DNA from: Bostrychus sinensis
Taxonomy: Eukaryota > Chordata > Actinopteri > Gobiiformes > Eleotridae
Direction: 5' to 3'
DNA: 64,000 nt
Assembly (NCBI GenBank): GCA_020698575.1
Contig: CM036239.1
Coordinates: 44,357,763-44,421,762 of the forward strand
In this document: positions 53,690 to 64,000 of the stretch, piece after piece
Numbering within the stretch: position 1 is the first letter of the stretch
How the letters are laid out: the number at the start of each line of letters is the position of its first letter
Notes under the pieces: generated by a model
Told to the model about the DNA's origin: nothing
Seen by the model: the letters and a program-made list of their open reading frames with translations, nothing else
Database searches by the model: none
Position numbers and translations under genes: made by a program

Positions 53690-54515
53690 GGAAATAATTG
53701 CTGCTATTTACTGATTGATACTGAGCCTTGGCTTTTTTTTTTCTTTCTTTGTTCAAAGTCAAAAGCTGTTGAAGTGAAACAAGCAAACAGATTTTCATAG
53801 TAAACACAGTGTGCGTGGCTGTGAACAATATAGTCATATACGTCCTTGTAATTAAACAAAAATAAATGTATTGTATGTCAGCTGAAGTATTTTTATGAGA
53901 GAGGCTGTGTGTTGTAATGTAATGTAATCACATGACTTTCATCATTGGTCTTTGAGGAGATCTTAATTAATAAGTAATCTGTGAGAGCCCAAAGGCATTT
54001 CATCTGAAAAAAAAGAGAACAGGGAAAAGAAGGTCTATGAGTACAATGTTTGGGTTGAGACAATTGAAACAGAGCGGCTGCATTATCAGCTGAGCGCGAG
54101 ATACAATCAGAGCCGATATCAGAGAGCTAAGATTGTTTTATCTGGCCCTAATGTGGTCATCACATCATTGTATTACACACAGACTCTGCCCAAACGTGCA
54201 GAATCCTATTGGGGATCTCACTTCCCGCTTGATGCTAAACAAGCTTTTCTTTTTCATCTTATTTAAGTGGTTAACATGCAATACAATTTTCACACAAAAA
54301 AAGAAAAATTGAGAAAACATTGCTGCATAGAACATTGAACATTTTGGTCAGCACATGTTTTGTGCAGCTGCCCCAGGTCCATGGCGCTCTGCATGGCAGC
54401 AGTTAGCTCCATGTGCAGCAAGATAACAGTAGCCTCCATAATACAAGCACGTCCTCTGTGGCTGCTCCTTTCATACAGGTCATGTGATTCACATGGCTAT
54501 TTTTGGAACAGTTTG

Positions 54516-54562
<47 letters not shown>

Positions 54563-54841
54563 CAGGTGACACTACCCTCTCCAGTTATCCAGACTTGGTG
54601 ACCAACACACTAAAAATCCATTTCACCAGGCCGGTATGACACATGTTGGTCTGTTGGTGTTTCCATTACCAAAAGGGGTCTGAGGCATCCCCAAAAGCCT
54701 TATAGAGCCATGTTGATTTTCAGATGCTTTGAAAAGGGGGGCCCACTCAGTGATACACTTTAGAAAACGTGGAGCTTGCGATTGACGGTATGGCAAAAAT
54801 GTCATATCACATTTCCTTAAGACAAGATCACAATTTACATT
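53690..54841. other. Non-coding; candidate regulatory island 53930-54290 and 41-bp poly-T
   Basis: 53930-54290 is repeat-free with CTTAATTAATAAGTAATC, GCATTATCAGCTGAGCG, CAATCAGAGCCGATATC; a candidate conserved element by composition only. Poly-T at about 54517-54558. 54600-54840 shows nothing. Confidence 0.3.
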
Positions 54842-54843
54842 TA

Positions 54844-55593
54844 CCGTATTTTTCAGACTATAAGTCGCTCCGGAGTATAAGTGGCACTAGCCAAAAAATG
54901 CATAATGAAGAAGAAAAAACGTATATAAGTCACACTGGACTATAAGTCGCATTTTTGGGGGGGGGATTTATTTTACAAAATCCAACACCAAGAACAGACA
55001 TTTCATCTTGAAAGGCAAGTTATAGTAATAATAGAATAGAGAACAACAGGCTGAAATGGTGTGCGGTTTGCTAATGTAACACATTGATGGTTATTCAGCT
55101 ACATGAAGCATAAACAACAAACTGCATAGGTGTCTCGTATGTTAACGTAATATATTAACAGTTATTCACATAACTATAGCATAAAGAACATAATATAACA
55201 AGTTCACCAAACTCACCATCTCACTCCTAATCGCTAAATCCTTTAAATTCTTCATCCTCGGTGTCGCTTCTGAACAACTCCGGAGGTAGACGAAGCGCCG
55301 CTTCCTCCTCTGCTGTGGCTGTCGTCAGACTCAGCATCAGTTCCATTTCCAATTATTCCGCTCTTTCTCAGTTGTCTTTATAGTAAATAAGTTAATAAGT
55401 TAATAAGTTGTTAGCGGTAATGTTTACATTTTAAATTGTCAGTGGTACAGGTGCAGCAGATGCTGGTACACAAGCCTAGAGCGCCCTCTAATGAACACAT
55501 GAAATATTTTAATATATAAGTCGCACCTGAGTATACGTCGCACCTCTAGCCAGACTATGAAAAAAAGTGCGACTCATAGTCCAGAAAATATGG
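54844..55593. mobile_element. TA-flanked MITE of 750 bp (CCGTATTTT ends)
   Basis: Ends CCGTATTTTTCAGACTATAA (54844) and, inverted, CCATATTTTCTGGACTATGA (55593), continuing with GTCGC in both. TA lies on both sides (54842-54843, 55594-55595), as in the Tc1/mariner superfamily. The ACTATAAGTCGCA motif recurs subterminally (54938, 55515). The interior has no transposase. Confidence 0.8.
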
Positions 55594-55595
55594 TA

Positions 55596-55963
55596 ATCAC
55601 TTTTAGAAATACCTACTGCTATCTGCTTCTTCTGAAAGTCAAGCAAAGGTATTAATACTTTTTTGCAAGCTACAGACAATTTAAAACAATAACTAATTGT
55701 AAATAATAGATAGTGTGAAAAATAAGTATTTGACTTGTATAAAAAAATCAGCAAAAAATAAAACAAACAAGCCATCTGAGTTTGGAACTATCCCATAAAC
55801 TGATTTTTTCTGATTTCAATAATTATGCTACTTTCTTATTATAAATATTATATATTATTGTATATTATTGTAAAGGTAAATCAGAAATTCCCTTCACTGT
55901 GATTGGTTAAATCTGCTCATTCAGCCTCATGGAAGCTAACCAATAGAAGGAGAACAGACTACG
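55596..55963. other. AT-rich non-coding sequence
   Basis: Nothing recognised apart from ATATTATATATTATTG repeats at 55847-55872. Confidence 0.4.
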
Positions 55964-56130
55964 TGCACCACCGTGCGGCTCAGGGGTAGAACTGCAGTGC
56001 ATACAGGGCAAATACAACCTGCTTTGGTGTTGTGGGTTCAAGTCTGGACTCCAATGATTTGCTGTCTGTCTTCGCTTTCTTCCTGATTTCCTACTGTTTT
56101 GTCAATAGAGCCTAAATATGGCAAAAGGAA
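55964..56130 (+). mobile_element. tRNA-derived SINE (second family), copy 2
   Basis: Box A GCGGCTCAGGGGTAGAAC (55975-55992) and box B GGGTTCAAGTC (56034-56044). The body matches 30470-30641 (GGGCAAATACAACCTGC, TTTGGTGTTGTG). It ends in A-rich sequence. Confidence 0.7.
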
Positions 56131-56564
56131 AAAAAAAAGAAAAAAAAAAAAAAAAAAAAAGGAAAAAGCAGAGACCATAGAGCTGCAAAAACAAAACAAA
56201 ACAAAACAAAACAAAATGAAATGCACTATTCCACAATCCAATGATCTTTCCAGTTTGGCAGATTGTCATTAGTTTAGACACAATCTAATTTTGTTTTATT
56301 GCACTGTCCCTGGGTGGAGCCAACACTGCCATGTGTTGACTGGACAATAGATAATCCTCACTCAAGTAAAAATGAGAAGTCAGAGCAACATAAAACATAT
56401 GTTGTACTTTTGGTAAAAAGCAAACTAGCGTTTAATAGCAACAGCTGCTTCCATTTTTAGACAGCTAGACTTGTGAAAATAAATATTGAGTTGTTAAAAT
56501 GAGGAACAGCTACAGTGAAAATACACTTGGCTCCACAGATATTATTATTATTATTTTCAAAGTC
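56131..56564. other. A-rich tract, (CAAAA)n repeat and non-coding sequence
   Basis: Poly-A with single G interruptions at 56127-56160, then (ACAAA)n at 56190-56215. The rest is unremarkable. Confidence 0.6.
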
Positions 56565-56642
56565 AAAGTTTATTTATATAACATATTTAAAAACAGACAC
56601 TAGTACTGCCCGAAAGTGCTGTACATTATAATAATAATAATA

Positions 56643-56699
<57 letters not shown>

Positions 56700-56775
56700 T
56701 TCAAAGTCAAAGTTTATTTATGTAGCACATTTAAAAACAGACACTACTACTGCCCCAAAGTGCTGTACAGTGTTA
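56565..56775. repeat. Tandem pair of retroposon tails around a long (ATT)n array
   Basis: Two nearly identical 70-bp blocks (TCAAAGTCAAAGTTTATTTA ... CCAAAGTGCTGTACA) begin at 56561 and 56701. Between them lies ATAATAATAATAATT then (ATT)n up to 56699. The first block has GCCCGAAAG and the second GCCCCAAAG. Duplication of a LINE-type 3' tail through the triplet repeat is the simplest reading. Confidence 0.75.
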
Positions 56776-58184
56776 ATAAAATAGAATATCAGTAAAAAAC
56801 ACACAACAATAGCTACAAATAAAACAACAGAATATAGCTAAAACAATAAAAACAAAAATCAAATAAAAAACAATAAAACAATGTTATAAATATTAAACAG
56901 TAAGAAATGCTCAGCTTATGTTAAAAAGCCAGTGCAAAAAAGTGTGTGTTTTAGCAGTGATTTAAAACTTTCAGTGGATGTAGCAGCTCTAATTTTTAGG
57001 GGGAGAGAGTTCCACAGTTTGGGGCCTGTTAGGGCAAAATTTTCAAATCAAACATGGTGCATAAATCTATTCCTATTTCTTTTCCTTTCTGCCTGGGAAG
57101 CATTAACCATTTTATGGTTAAGTATTTATTATTTTGGACTCTTCATACTCATTTGGACAATGTAACTTAACCTAAACTGTACCACACTTCTTTACTTGAT
57201 GATGATGTGCCTATGCATCCACAATCTAAGTTTGTATTGCCATAGTCCATTTCACACTCATTTAATCAACCTTGATTAATTTAATTCAAGACTTTTTCCA
57301 CTTAATGAGGTATAACATGCAAAGCACTGCCTCTTTTTCCTGTTGGCAGATCAATATTTCCACTGAAAAAAATCCATAATGCTATTGCCAAACTTAGAAA
57401 TGGATAATGCAGCCTACAGTATATCTCGTACGTCATACTATTTTGACCAAACAACTTCGCACTGGAGACCTGTATGCAGATGAAACCATAGTCAACATCA
57501 ATAGGAAACCCACCAGTAGTAAATAAACTCAATTACAGAGCTGACATGTTTAATTTAATGTGCTTTTGTACCAAGAAAGGGGAGCTGGAGAAGAGTGCGA
57601 CACAGGTAATTATACTGCATACTCTTGTAATGTAGGGGTCAGAGTGAGTCCCCTCCCCTTTGTTTAACAATCAATAGCCTCAGGAGGAGGATGGGGAGAG
57701 AGGGAGAGAGGGAGACAGAGAGGAAGAGATGGGGAAGAGGGTATAACGTTTGCCTTTTTTCAGCATTAATCATTCAACAGCACAAGTGTGAGCAAGAAGT
57801 GAGCGGACGAAAAACGTAGCCTAACACTTAAGTGCAATAGGGAAATAATTATAGGCATTCAGCAGCCCCAAAAGGAAAACAGGAAGTAGACTCTGCGATC
57901 TGATTGGCTGAAGTAGCAGGTGTAATAAAAGAGCTGTAGAACAGACTTTAGTTAATCCAGGCATTTGAGGGAAAACAAATGGCTTGGACCTTTATTGTCG
58001 CTGTCTGGAAGGTGGAGTCAGTTTATTTGATGGGGTAGACACAAGTAATAAAAACGAACAAAACGAACAAGCAGAGTGGGAGGAGGAGTGCAGCACTACC
58101 TCTATTCTGTAATGTTACACAGAACATCCCTTAGTTTGCAGAATTCACTACATAAAGCAATAGAGCAGCCCCCATATTTAAATA

Positions 58185-58221
<37 letters not shown>

Positions 58222-58384
58222 GAAGACAATGAGGGTCCCAATCGACAAATGGTGCAATTATTTTATGGTTGGTTTTTAAAGGATGTTCTCTTCATCCAAG
58301 GGACTTTTTCATTCACACATTCCTACTGACAACTGCTGTGTGAGGAGAAGCGTATATACTGTATTTACAGTCATACTGTATTTA
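56776..58384. other. Non-coding; purine-rich tract and 30-bp poly-A
   Basis: 57680-57740 is GGGAGAGAGGGAGA-type purine sequence. Poly-A at about 58189-58219. 57770-58090 is repeat-poor (GATCTGATTGGCTGAAG). No gene. Confidence 0.4.
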
Positions 58385-58454
58385 AGTTCATTCATTCTTT
58401 TGGTTTCTTCTGCTTCTTCTTATTAGGAGTTGCAGGTTCTGGAGCCTATCCCCA
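58385..58454 (-). repeat. SINE 3' fragment
   Basis: GTTCATTCATTC, TTATTAGGAGTTGCAGG, TTCTGGAGCCTATCCC: the last 70 bp of the SINE family of 51853-52252. Confidence 0.6.
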
Positions 58455-58608
58455 ACTATGATGCCATTTTACTACAGAATGAGAAATACAGGGTTACTCA
58501 TACAGGTGTGCATGAAGAAAAACACAACTCCAGTTATGTTTTTGATGAGGGAACATTAAAACATGATGGAAAGCTGAGAAAAGTTTATTTTTTTATAATA
58601 TAGCCCCT
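58455..58608 (-). repeat. TTAA-MITE family A, copy 10 (3' portion)
   Basis: GATGCCATTTTACTACAGAA, GGGTTACTCATACAGGTG, GTTATGTTTTTGATGAGGG and the end ATAATATAGCCCC followed by TTTAA (TTAA 58609-58612). Confidence 0.72.
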
Positions 58609-58612
58609 TTAA

Positions 58613-60120
58613 AATTAGGAGTAGGTTTCCATATTTAATGTTAATTTATAGAATAATCCTGCCACAAGGCTTTGCATTAGAAAAAGCATCTGGCATTTAA
58701 CCTATGCCAAATTAAATGCAAGTCACTGGTTGGCAGGTAATTTGGAAAAATTAATTAAGATTTTAATTAAATTTCAACATATTTGGACATTTAAATCAGT
58801 TTCCAGATCTGGTCACTGCCATAAAAAAATACAGCTTTTTAAATGTCTAGATTTTGCAGGTTTTATTCAGGACTTGTGAAAACCTGTAACCCACAAAGGA
58901 TTTTCTAAGGTGAAACAGTTGTTGTGAAAATGTGCCAATCTGCTAAAAAGAGAACACTTCATTAATCACTTCATTAGTGAATCGCAAATTAAATTAAAAT
59001 TGGTGAAATGAACATTACCATAACTGATTGCTGGATTGTTAGGTTATTTTTCACACAAAATGTCAGTTAAAAGTTTTTCTAGCTCCTTTTTCTAGCTGTG
59101 ATAACTTTGTAATTTCCAGTTGTGCAAAAATAAGAGTATTTCATTTTTTTTATGTATTTAGTTTTTCATTATTTTGTCACTGGTTTTTAAAATGATAATA
59201 TCTTTGGACCAGGACACACAATGTGATTTAAAACATGATGTGAAGGATGCTGAGACACATCAGTCTTTGCACATCCATGCCTTGTGCAAATGGATAAAAG
59301 GTATCTCTTTAACAGTGGCTCCATTGGAACCAAGACACAAAGCCATTGTCTCCATCTCCAGTGAAATGGGAATCTGTCTTGGCTGCGTTGGCTGCCTTCG
59401 CCTCAGGAACAGATTGAGATAAGGGGCGCTGTTGCAGTAATGTCAGTCTGCAGCCAAATGGATAAACCTGGATGGCAGGCTTTTCACCGTCGATAAGAAT
59501 GTCAGCGCCACAGATCTGAGTGAGACAAGAGTCAGACATCTGAGAGCTGGAGGAGGATGGGACCATGCTCTGGAGCCCACATCTTCATCATGAACCCAGG
59601 GTGCCTTTTTCCAAAATCTGAGAGGGGTCATATTAACACTAACACACATTTATCATGGTTGACTTATGAATAAATGTTACTCTTACAATGCGATATTTCA
59701 TGGGATCTTTCATATTATGTTGTAGGCTTCATGCTGCCACTTGATTAGGCTTTGATATATCAGGGTTTCTGCAGGTATTAACGAGTCTATTTCATTTTTC
59801 TGCTTTTACAATTTGCTAGCCTGCTACTGTCAAACATTTGGGCAGTTTGGACCGACTGGAAGCAAGGCTGAGACTAAAGTAAGCTGCATATTTTTAAACA
59901 GCAAAATTAACTATATATTTTAGATAACATGTAAAGTGATTTATTCCTTTTCAAAACTATTTTACTATTATTATTATTTTTGTCCTAATGGAATCAAATT
60001 GAATGATTGTAATACCATTTAAGGCTGAAGTTTTGCAAATTTAATTTAATATCTTTGAATGCTTTTAAATATCCTGCAAAAACCATTTATACCTATGAAT
60101 GAAACACACACAAAACTGGA
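58613..60120. other. AT-rich non-coding sequence
   Basis: No gene or repeat recognised. Frames of 82 and 85 codons on opposite strands at 59174-59566 overlap and show no domain. Confidence 0.4.
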
Positions 60121-60121
60121 A

Positions 60122-60200
60122 ATGTTTTAGGCAAGGGAAGTTTATTTGTATGTATAGCACAATTCATACATGACGTAATTCAAAGTGCTTAACAAATTTG
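60122..60200 (-). repeat. LINE/SINE 3' tail, inverted
   Basis: GGGAAGTTTATTTGTATG, GTATAGCACAATTCATAC, TTCAAAGTGCTTAACA: inverse of the tail at 25908-25980. Confidence 0.65.
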
Positions 60201-60579
60201 ATTTTTTACATTTATCTTATTCATAACTAGCTTACTAAACTGTTTTACATGCTCAAAAATAAAAAAAAGTGTAATTACATAGACAAAAATTACAATTACA
60301 ATTAAAACTGTAATAGCACATTTAAATTATAGTTAAGAATAAAAATTTAATTAAAGAAAATGCCTTGAAAGAGCTGAAAGTATGACAAACAGCAAATTTG
60401 GGCACAGGGAATATGGAGATCTTGATGTACAGAGGTGTTTCATTACATTTTTGGGATCGTCAAGGTTCATTGGAAGGAAATATGACATCATAATAAACAC
60501 ATTAAAATAAAACTGGCACAAAGCTGAATGTCTTCTCTAGATTGTTTTGTTTTGGTTCTAAAACTACATTGCTAATTGT
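60201..60579. other. AT-rich non-coding sequence
   Basis: Nothing recognised. Confidence 0.4.
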
Positions 60580-60690
60580 TCAATCAGAAAAGTGGAAAGA
60601 CTGACAACCCACAGACCACTGTTTGGATTTAGACTGCAGTACCGTTTTCTAACCAGTACGAGCGCTGCTGCTTACAATACCTTTAAAACA
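60580..60690 (-). repeat. Repeat family C fragment
   Basis: Inverse of 27134-27200: GAAAGACTGACAACCCACAG, GACTGCAGTACCGTTTTC, CAGTACGAGCGCTGCTG, then ACCTTTAA (60680), the preserved end with its TTAA. Confidence 0.65.
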
Positions 60691-62138
60691 CAAGGTTAAT
60701 ATAATGAGTTTGTGGACTCAATCCCTAACAAAAAAAAACAAAAACAAAAAAAACACCAGGTTCAATTTGTGAATTTTCTTTTTTGATAGATCTTTTTATA
60801 ATTGTGTCTAGCCAAAGCAGTAATACTGGCCCCTGCCCTCCATCTGAGTTTCTGAACGCATGAACGCAACCTATATCTGGGTTGTTACCAGTTAGATTTC
60901 CAGGAGGCGGAGCAGGTGAACACAGATTAAACCTAATCTAAATGCAGTGGGATAAACATACGTACAACCAATGAAAAACAAACACAAGGCTACCAAACAC
61001 GGAGAGCATACAGTATGAACAGCCTATGGATTGATATAATGATTTATTTTTTACTTTGCTACTACATTGCTTAGTGAATGGATCTGGCCATGCATTTTCA
61101 ACCAGGTCATTCCGGTTTAAGTCATGTATTTAATGCTGATGCTTGGTGCAGTAGTTAAAATTTTAATGAACAACTTTTCAAGGACCAAGAAACAGGAAAG
61201 TACTGCTCGGCATGTAGATACTTAGGAGCTGGCAGAGTTTCAGCCCAGACAGAATGGGGTATGGAGTCTGTGACAAGGCCGCCACAAATCATTGTTTTGT
61301 TTCATCTCATCAGAGCTTTGAAGCATGAGCAGCCAGCAGGGGAAGTGAGATTATTCAGCTAAATTCTGCCGAGGAAATTGCAGCACTGTGGCGGCAGGTG
61401 CGTTTCCAATCACCTCCCTCTCGTCCTCGGCTCCAAACAGGCACGCACCACTCCGGCACTTATGCATCCATGCACACCTGTACAAAAAACACAGCCACAC
61501 AAACACCAATGTACACCTGCTTACTGTCTCGTACATTTACAAACCCACTTCTATCCCCGTAGTTATCGCTAGACATAGATCCGCGTGATCCCGTCACAAA
61601 GCATCCCCACAAGAGGCAATTCTGTGCGTGTTTGTTCGACAGCGGAGGGAGAGGAGGGCCAGAGAGGAAGAGTGGTGCAGAGGGAAAAGTGTAAATCTAA
61701 CATAAAGCCCTGTGGCAGAGCCCCCAGGATCAAATCCAATTCTGGCAAGATACACATTAAGCCCGTCAATCACCACAGTGTCCTTGGAAAGCGGCAGAAT
61801 GGTGATGAGAAGCAGGGGGGGGGGTCTCTTAGCCTCGGAAAGCCTGGACACAGCCATTTAGACACACAGCAGTAAAGCCGCTGCATGCAAGAACTCACTT
61901 CACTCACACAGCGTCCATATTCAATAGCATAGACTTTACAATATAGACATTTTTCTGTGAGTTAGGGTAGTGCGGCACAGTTCAGTACAGGTAACTTCAG
62001 CGAAGGCTTGTATTTTCACTGTTGTGTGTGTAGAAGGAGTGCCAGTTATATAAACCAGTACTGTAACTAGTCTGACTGTAGGACCCAATACATTTTTTTC
62101 CCCCCACAAGCATTTATTCATATTTTTAAAACAATCTT
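60691..62138. other. Non-coding region, mixed composition
   Basis: 61340-61880 is GC-richer and repeat-free, with overlapping frames on both strands (61585-61875 plus; 61594-61857 minus), none with a domain. A run of nine G is at 61816-61824. A regulatory role cannot be judged. Confidence 0.35.
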
Positions 62139-62312
62139 CCTGGAGTGGGCGGAGGGTTGTGCAACCAAGCGTTCTGAGGTCGCAGATCAGTCGTGCCAGA
62201 GAATACAGAATTATTTAAACAGGCGTAAATAAAACAAATTACAACTCCAGGTATGTTTTTGATGAGGGGACAACATTATAACATGGTAGAAAGCTCAGAA
62301 AAGTTGATTTTG
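62139..62312 (-). repeat. TTAA-MITE family A, copy 11 (partial)
   Basis: TTCCTGGAGTGGGCGGAGG, GCGTTCTGAGGTCGCAGA, CAACTCCAGGTATGTTTTTG, TAACATGGTAGAAAGCTCAG, GTTGATTTTGCTTTTGCC. The terminal TTAA end is lost; hAT-like sequence follows. Confidence 0.7.
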
Positions 62313-62324
62313 CTTTTGCCTCTC

Positions 62325-62370
62325 AATGGCCCACTTTGAGGCTCCCAACCCACCAGTTGAAAACGATTAA
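62325..62370. repeat. Fragment of hAT-like terminus
   Basis: TGGCCCACTTTGAGGCTCCC and AACCCACCAGTTGAAAACG: same family as 2947 and 7586, with a further piece at 63774-63800. Confidence 0.45.
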
Positions 62371-62574
62371 TTTAAATTTTATTTTTTATAAATTTTTTTA
62401 ATTTTTAAATGTAGGTGCATAGCTTTGCATATCTTTTTCTATATTCTAAAGAGTTAGTCTTGTCTCTGCCAATTTGAGTTCGATTTCTGTGGGGCAGAAC
62501 AAATAAACGCACATTAAACTACCTTGGAATGGAAAAGAAATAATCAGAATCCAGAGGGCAATAACAACATTTTC

Positions 62575-62850
62575 ATTCATTCATTCATCTTCTTCGACTT
62601 ATTCCCTTTAGGGGTTGCAGCTGACTGGAGCCTATCCCAGCAACTATGGGCCTTAGGCAGGATATGGCAGTGGCCAGTTAGTCGCAGGGCTGACACAAAG
62701 ACATATGTACATTCACTCACTTTATTTTTTTCTGTTAACCTTTATTTCACCTGGCAGAACATAAGAAATCATTTGTATTTAGTGTTGACCTGGAAAACAT
62801 TTAAATTTAGAGTTACCAATTCACCTAACACATGCATGTCTTAGATAGAG
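62575..62850 (-). repeat. tRNA-derived SINE fragment with inner insertion
   Basis: CATTCATTCATTCAT, AGGGGTTGCAGCTGACTGGA, CCTATCCCAGCAACTATGG, GTTAGTCGCAGGGCTGACAC, then about 75 bp of retroposon-tail-like sequence (TAACCTTTATTTCACCTGG), then AGAGTTACCAATTCACCTAA and CATGCATGTCTTAG. The 5' head is missing. Confidence 0.7.
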
Positions 62851-63396
62851 CCTTAGGAGATGAACCAATTTCTTATATTTTAAGGATTCACTTTTTTTCT
62901 TCACTTTTTAAGGTTTTGTCCCTATGTTTTAGCACAAGGTTTTCCTTCCTGCTCCTCGTCCAGTAACTTGTCCCCATGTCCCTCCATCAAACTCAGCGCT
63001 GGTCTAATTATGCCTTAATGTCATGATTGAGCTGCTCCGGATGCCTGTCGGTGGTGCTGCTGGAGGGAGGCCTCAGAGCACGGCCCTTTGATGTGAGAGA
63101 TAATCACTTAAGATAATTAGCAAAAAGTCCATAATAAAAGTGAATAGGGCTAACTGTCGCTTCCACTGCGCCTCAGCGAACTCATGCTGCGAGACAAACA
63201 GCATGGGAGATGGTTTCTGTGCTTAAAGGTGAATTAGATTTTCAATTTGAATGCGCTGGTTTATGGTTTTGAATGTGATTTTGTTTTTGTATTCATAGAT
63301 TTATGTCTTGGTTCTCAAATTGTGTCATCTTAACATTTTGTTGGCATCTTCAACTTTATCCAAAAACTATATTTTTTCTACTTACCTTCTTTCTTT
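62851..63396. promoter_or_regulatory. Candidate regulatory island (about 62990-63240)
   Basis: Repeat-free with TCTAATTATGCCTTAATGTC, GAGATAATCACTTAAGATAA, TTAGCAAAAAGTCC and GGGCTAACTGTCG. Homeodomain- and GATA-type cores are dense. No coding frame. Inference from composition only. Confidence 0.3.
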
Positions 63397-63720
63397 GGCG
63401 GTAAAGTGGCTTAGTGGTTAGCACTCTCGCTTCACAGCAAGAAGGTCCTGGGTTTGATTTACAGACTGTGTGGGGCCTTTCTGTGTGGAGTTTGCACGTT
63501 GTGGGTGGGTTTCCCCCTCCAGGTGCTCCGGTTTCCTCCATCAACCTCAAAAACATGCCCAATAGGCTAAAAAACCTCCAGCTAGGAACTCCTGACCTCG
63601 ATCCTGGCTCAGGATCTGGAGAAGGGTCCCCGGACGTCCTAGCAGCTTTGAGGGATGGGTCAAATGCAGAGAACAACCTTCCCCACAGGGATCAATAAAG
63701 TATACCTTACCTAACCTTAC
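63397..63720 (+). mobile_element. Full tRNA-derived SINE (fourth family), plus strand
   Basis: GGCGGTAAAGTGGCTTAGTG opens the tRNA-like head, with box A TGGCTTAGTGG (63407-63417) and box B GGGTTTGATTT (63450-63460). The body (GGTGCTCCGGTTTCCTCCAT, GGATCTGGAGAAGGGTCCCC) ends GGGATCAATAAAGTATACC and a short TTACC-type repeat. The headless relative is at 37430-37705. Confidence 0.82.
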
Positions 63721-64000
63721 CTTTTACTCCACAACCTGACAAGAACATCCCCATGACCAACTATTTGGGAATCTGACCCACCAGCTGAGAACTACATGGC
63801 AGACTAACTCTTGGTTTGAGTTTCTATGGGTGGGACAATCACAGGCAAAGCAACCAATCAGAGAAACAAAAGGGCCTTTATTGTTGTTAAAATGGCAACA
63901 AGTTGAAATGGAGAAGTCCTTAAATTTGCTCTGTATAAGCCGCCATCTTGCTTATTTTTGAGTGAAAGTGTTTCTAACTCTTTTTCACCTGTCTCTAAAC
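63721..64000. repeat. Dispersed repeat shared with 42785-43050
   Basis: GCAACCAATCAGAGAAACAA and TTGTTGTTAAAATGGCAACA are inverse copies of blocks at 43030-43050 and 42785-42815. It runs off the right end of the window. Confidence 0.5.

Noticed and set aside
61585..61875. 96-codon basic open frame as a small gene
   Set aside because: Simple composition with an overlapping minus-strand frame of similar length, no signal peptide or domain, and no splice signals.

Overview
The window looks like about 64 kb of AT-rich teleost (ray-finned fish) nuclear DNA. That reading rests on the transposon content: Tc1-like, hAT-like and TTAA-specific DNA elements, L1, RTE and R4-type LINEs, a solo LTR and several tRNA-derived SINEs, plus intron-sized gaps, poly-A/T tracts and triplet microsatellites. 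No bacterial-style gene, operon, CRISPR array or rRNA gene is present. Species was not determined.

Host coding content is very thin. At the left edge, on the minus strand, two exons with proper splice sites encode the start of a HIPK/DYRK-type protein kinase domain, but the second exon carries two reading-frame breaks, so it is probably a pseudogene. At about 36.04-36.10 kb, on the plus strand, a 55-nt segment has a branch-point-like sequence, an AG acceptor, one open frame and a strong GTAAGT donor; it is a candidate micro-exon of an unidentified gene. The rest is intergenic or intronic.

Layout of mobile DNA: 3.3-7.5 kb is a three-level nest (a hAT-like element with a perfect 8-bp target duplication, containing a 5'-truncated L1, containing a 1.1-kb solo LTR with TG..CA ends and a 4-bp duplication). 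9.5-10.4 kb is a local duplication carrying copies of a TTAA-flanked MITE that recurs at least ten times in the window. 15.35-15.84 kb is a 466-bp inverted-repeat element with a perfect 9-bp duplication. 22.4-23.2 and 27.1-27.4 kb are two further TTAA-flanked families. 30.47-33.46 kb is a SINE abutting a nearly full-length RTE LINE. 44.67-46.28 kb is a one-ended Tc1 transposon beside an intact TTAA MITE. 47.7-49.6 kb is a truncated SINE joined head to head to a truncated R4/Dong-type LINE with an intact 519-codon frame. 50.9-52.6 kb is a Harbinger-like element with a SINE inserted in it. 54.8-55.6 kb is a TA-flanked MITE.

Between the repeats lie islands of more complex, TAAT-rich sequence (for example 13.4-13.7, 19.9-20.6, 27.8-28.0, 53.9-54.3 and 63.0-63.2 kb) that look like candidate cis-regulatory elements of a gene desert. 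This is inference only, with no alignment available. I saw no new multi-gene system; the most informative signals are the nested insertions with exact target duplications, the repeat-to-repeat junctions, the decaying kinase and the candidate micro-exon.
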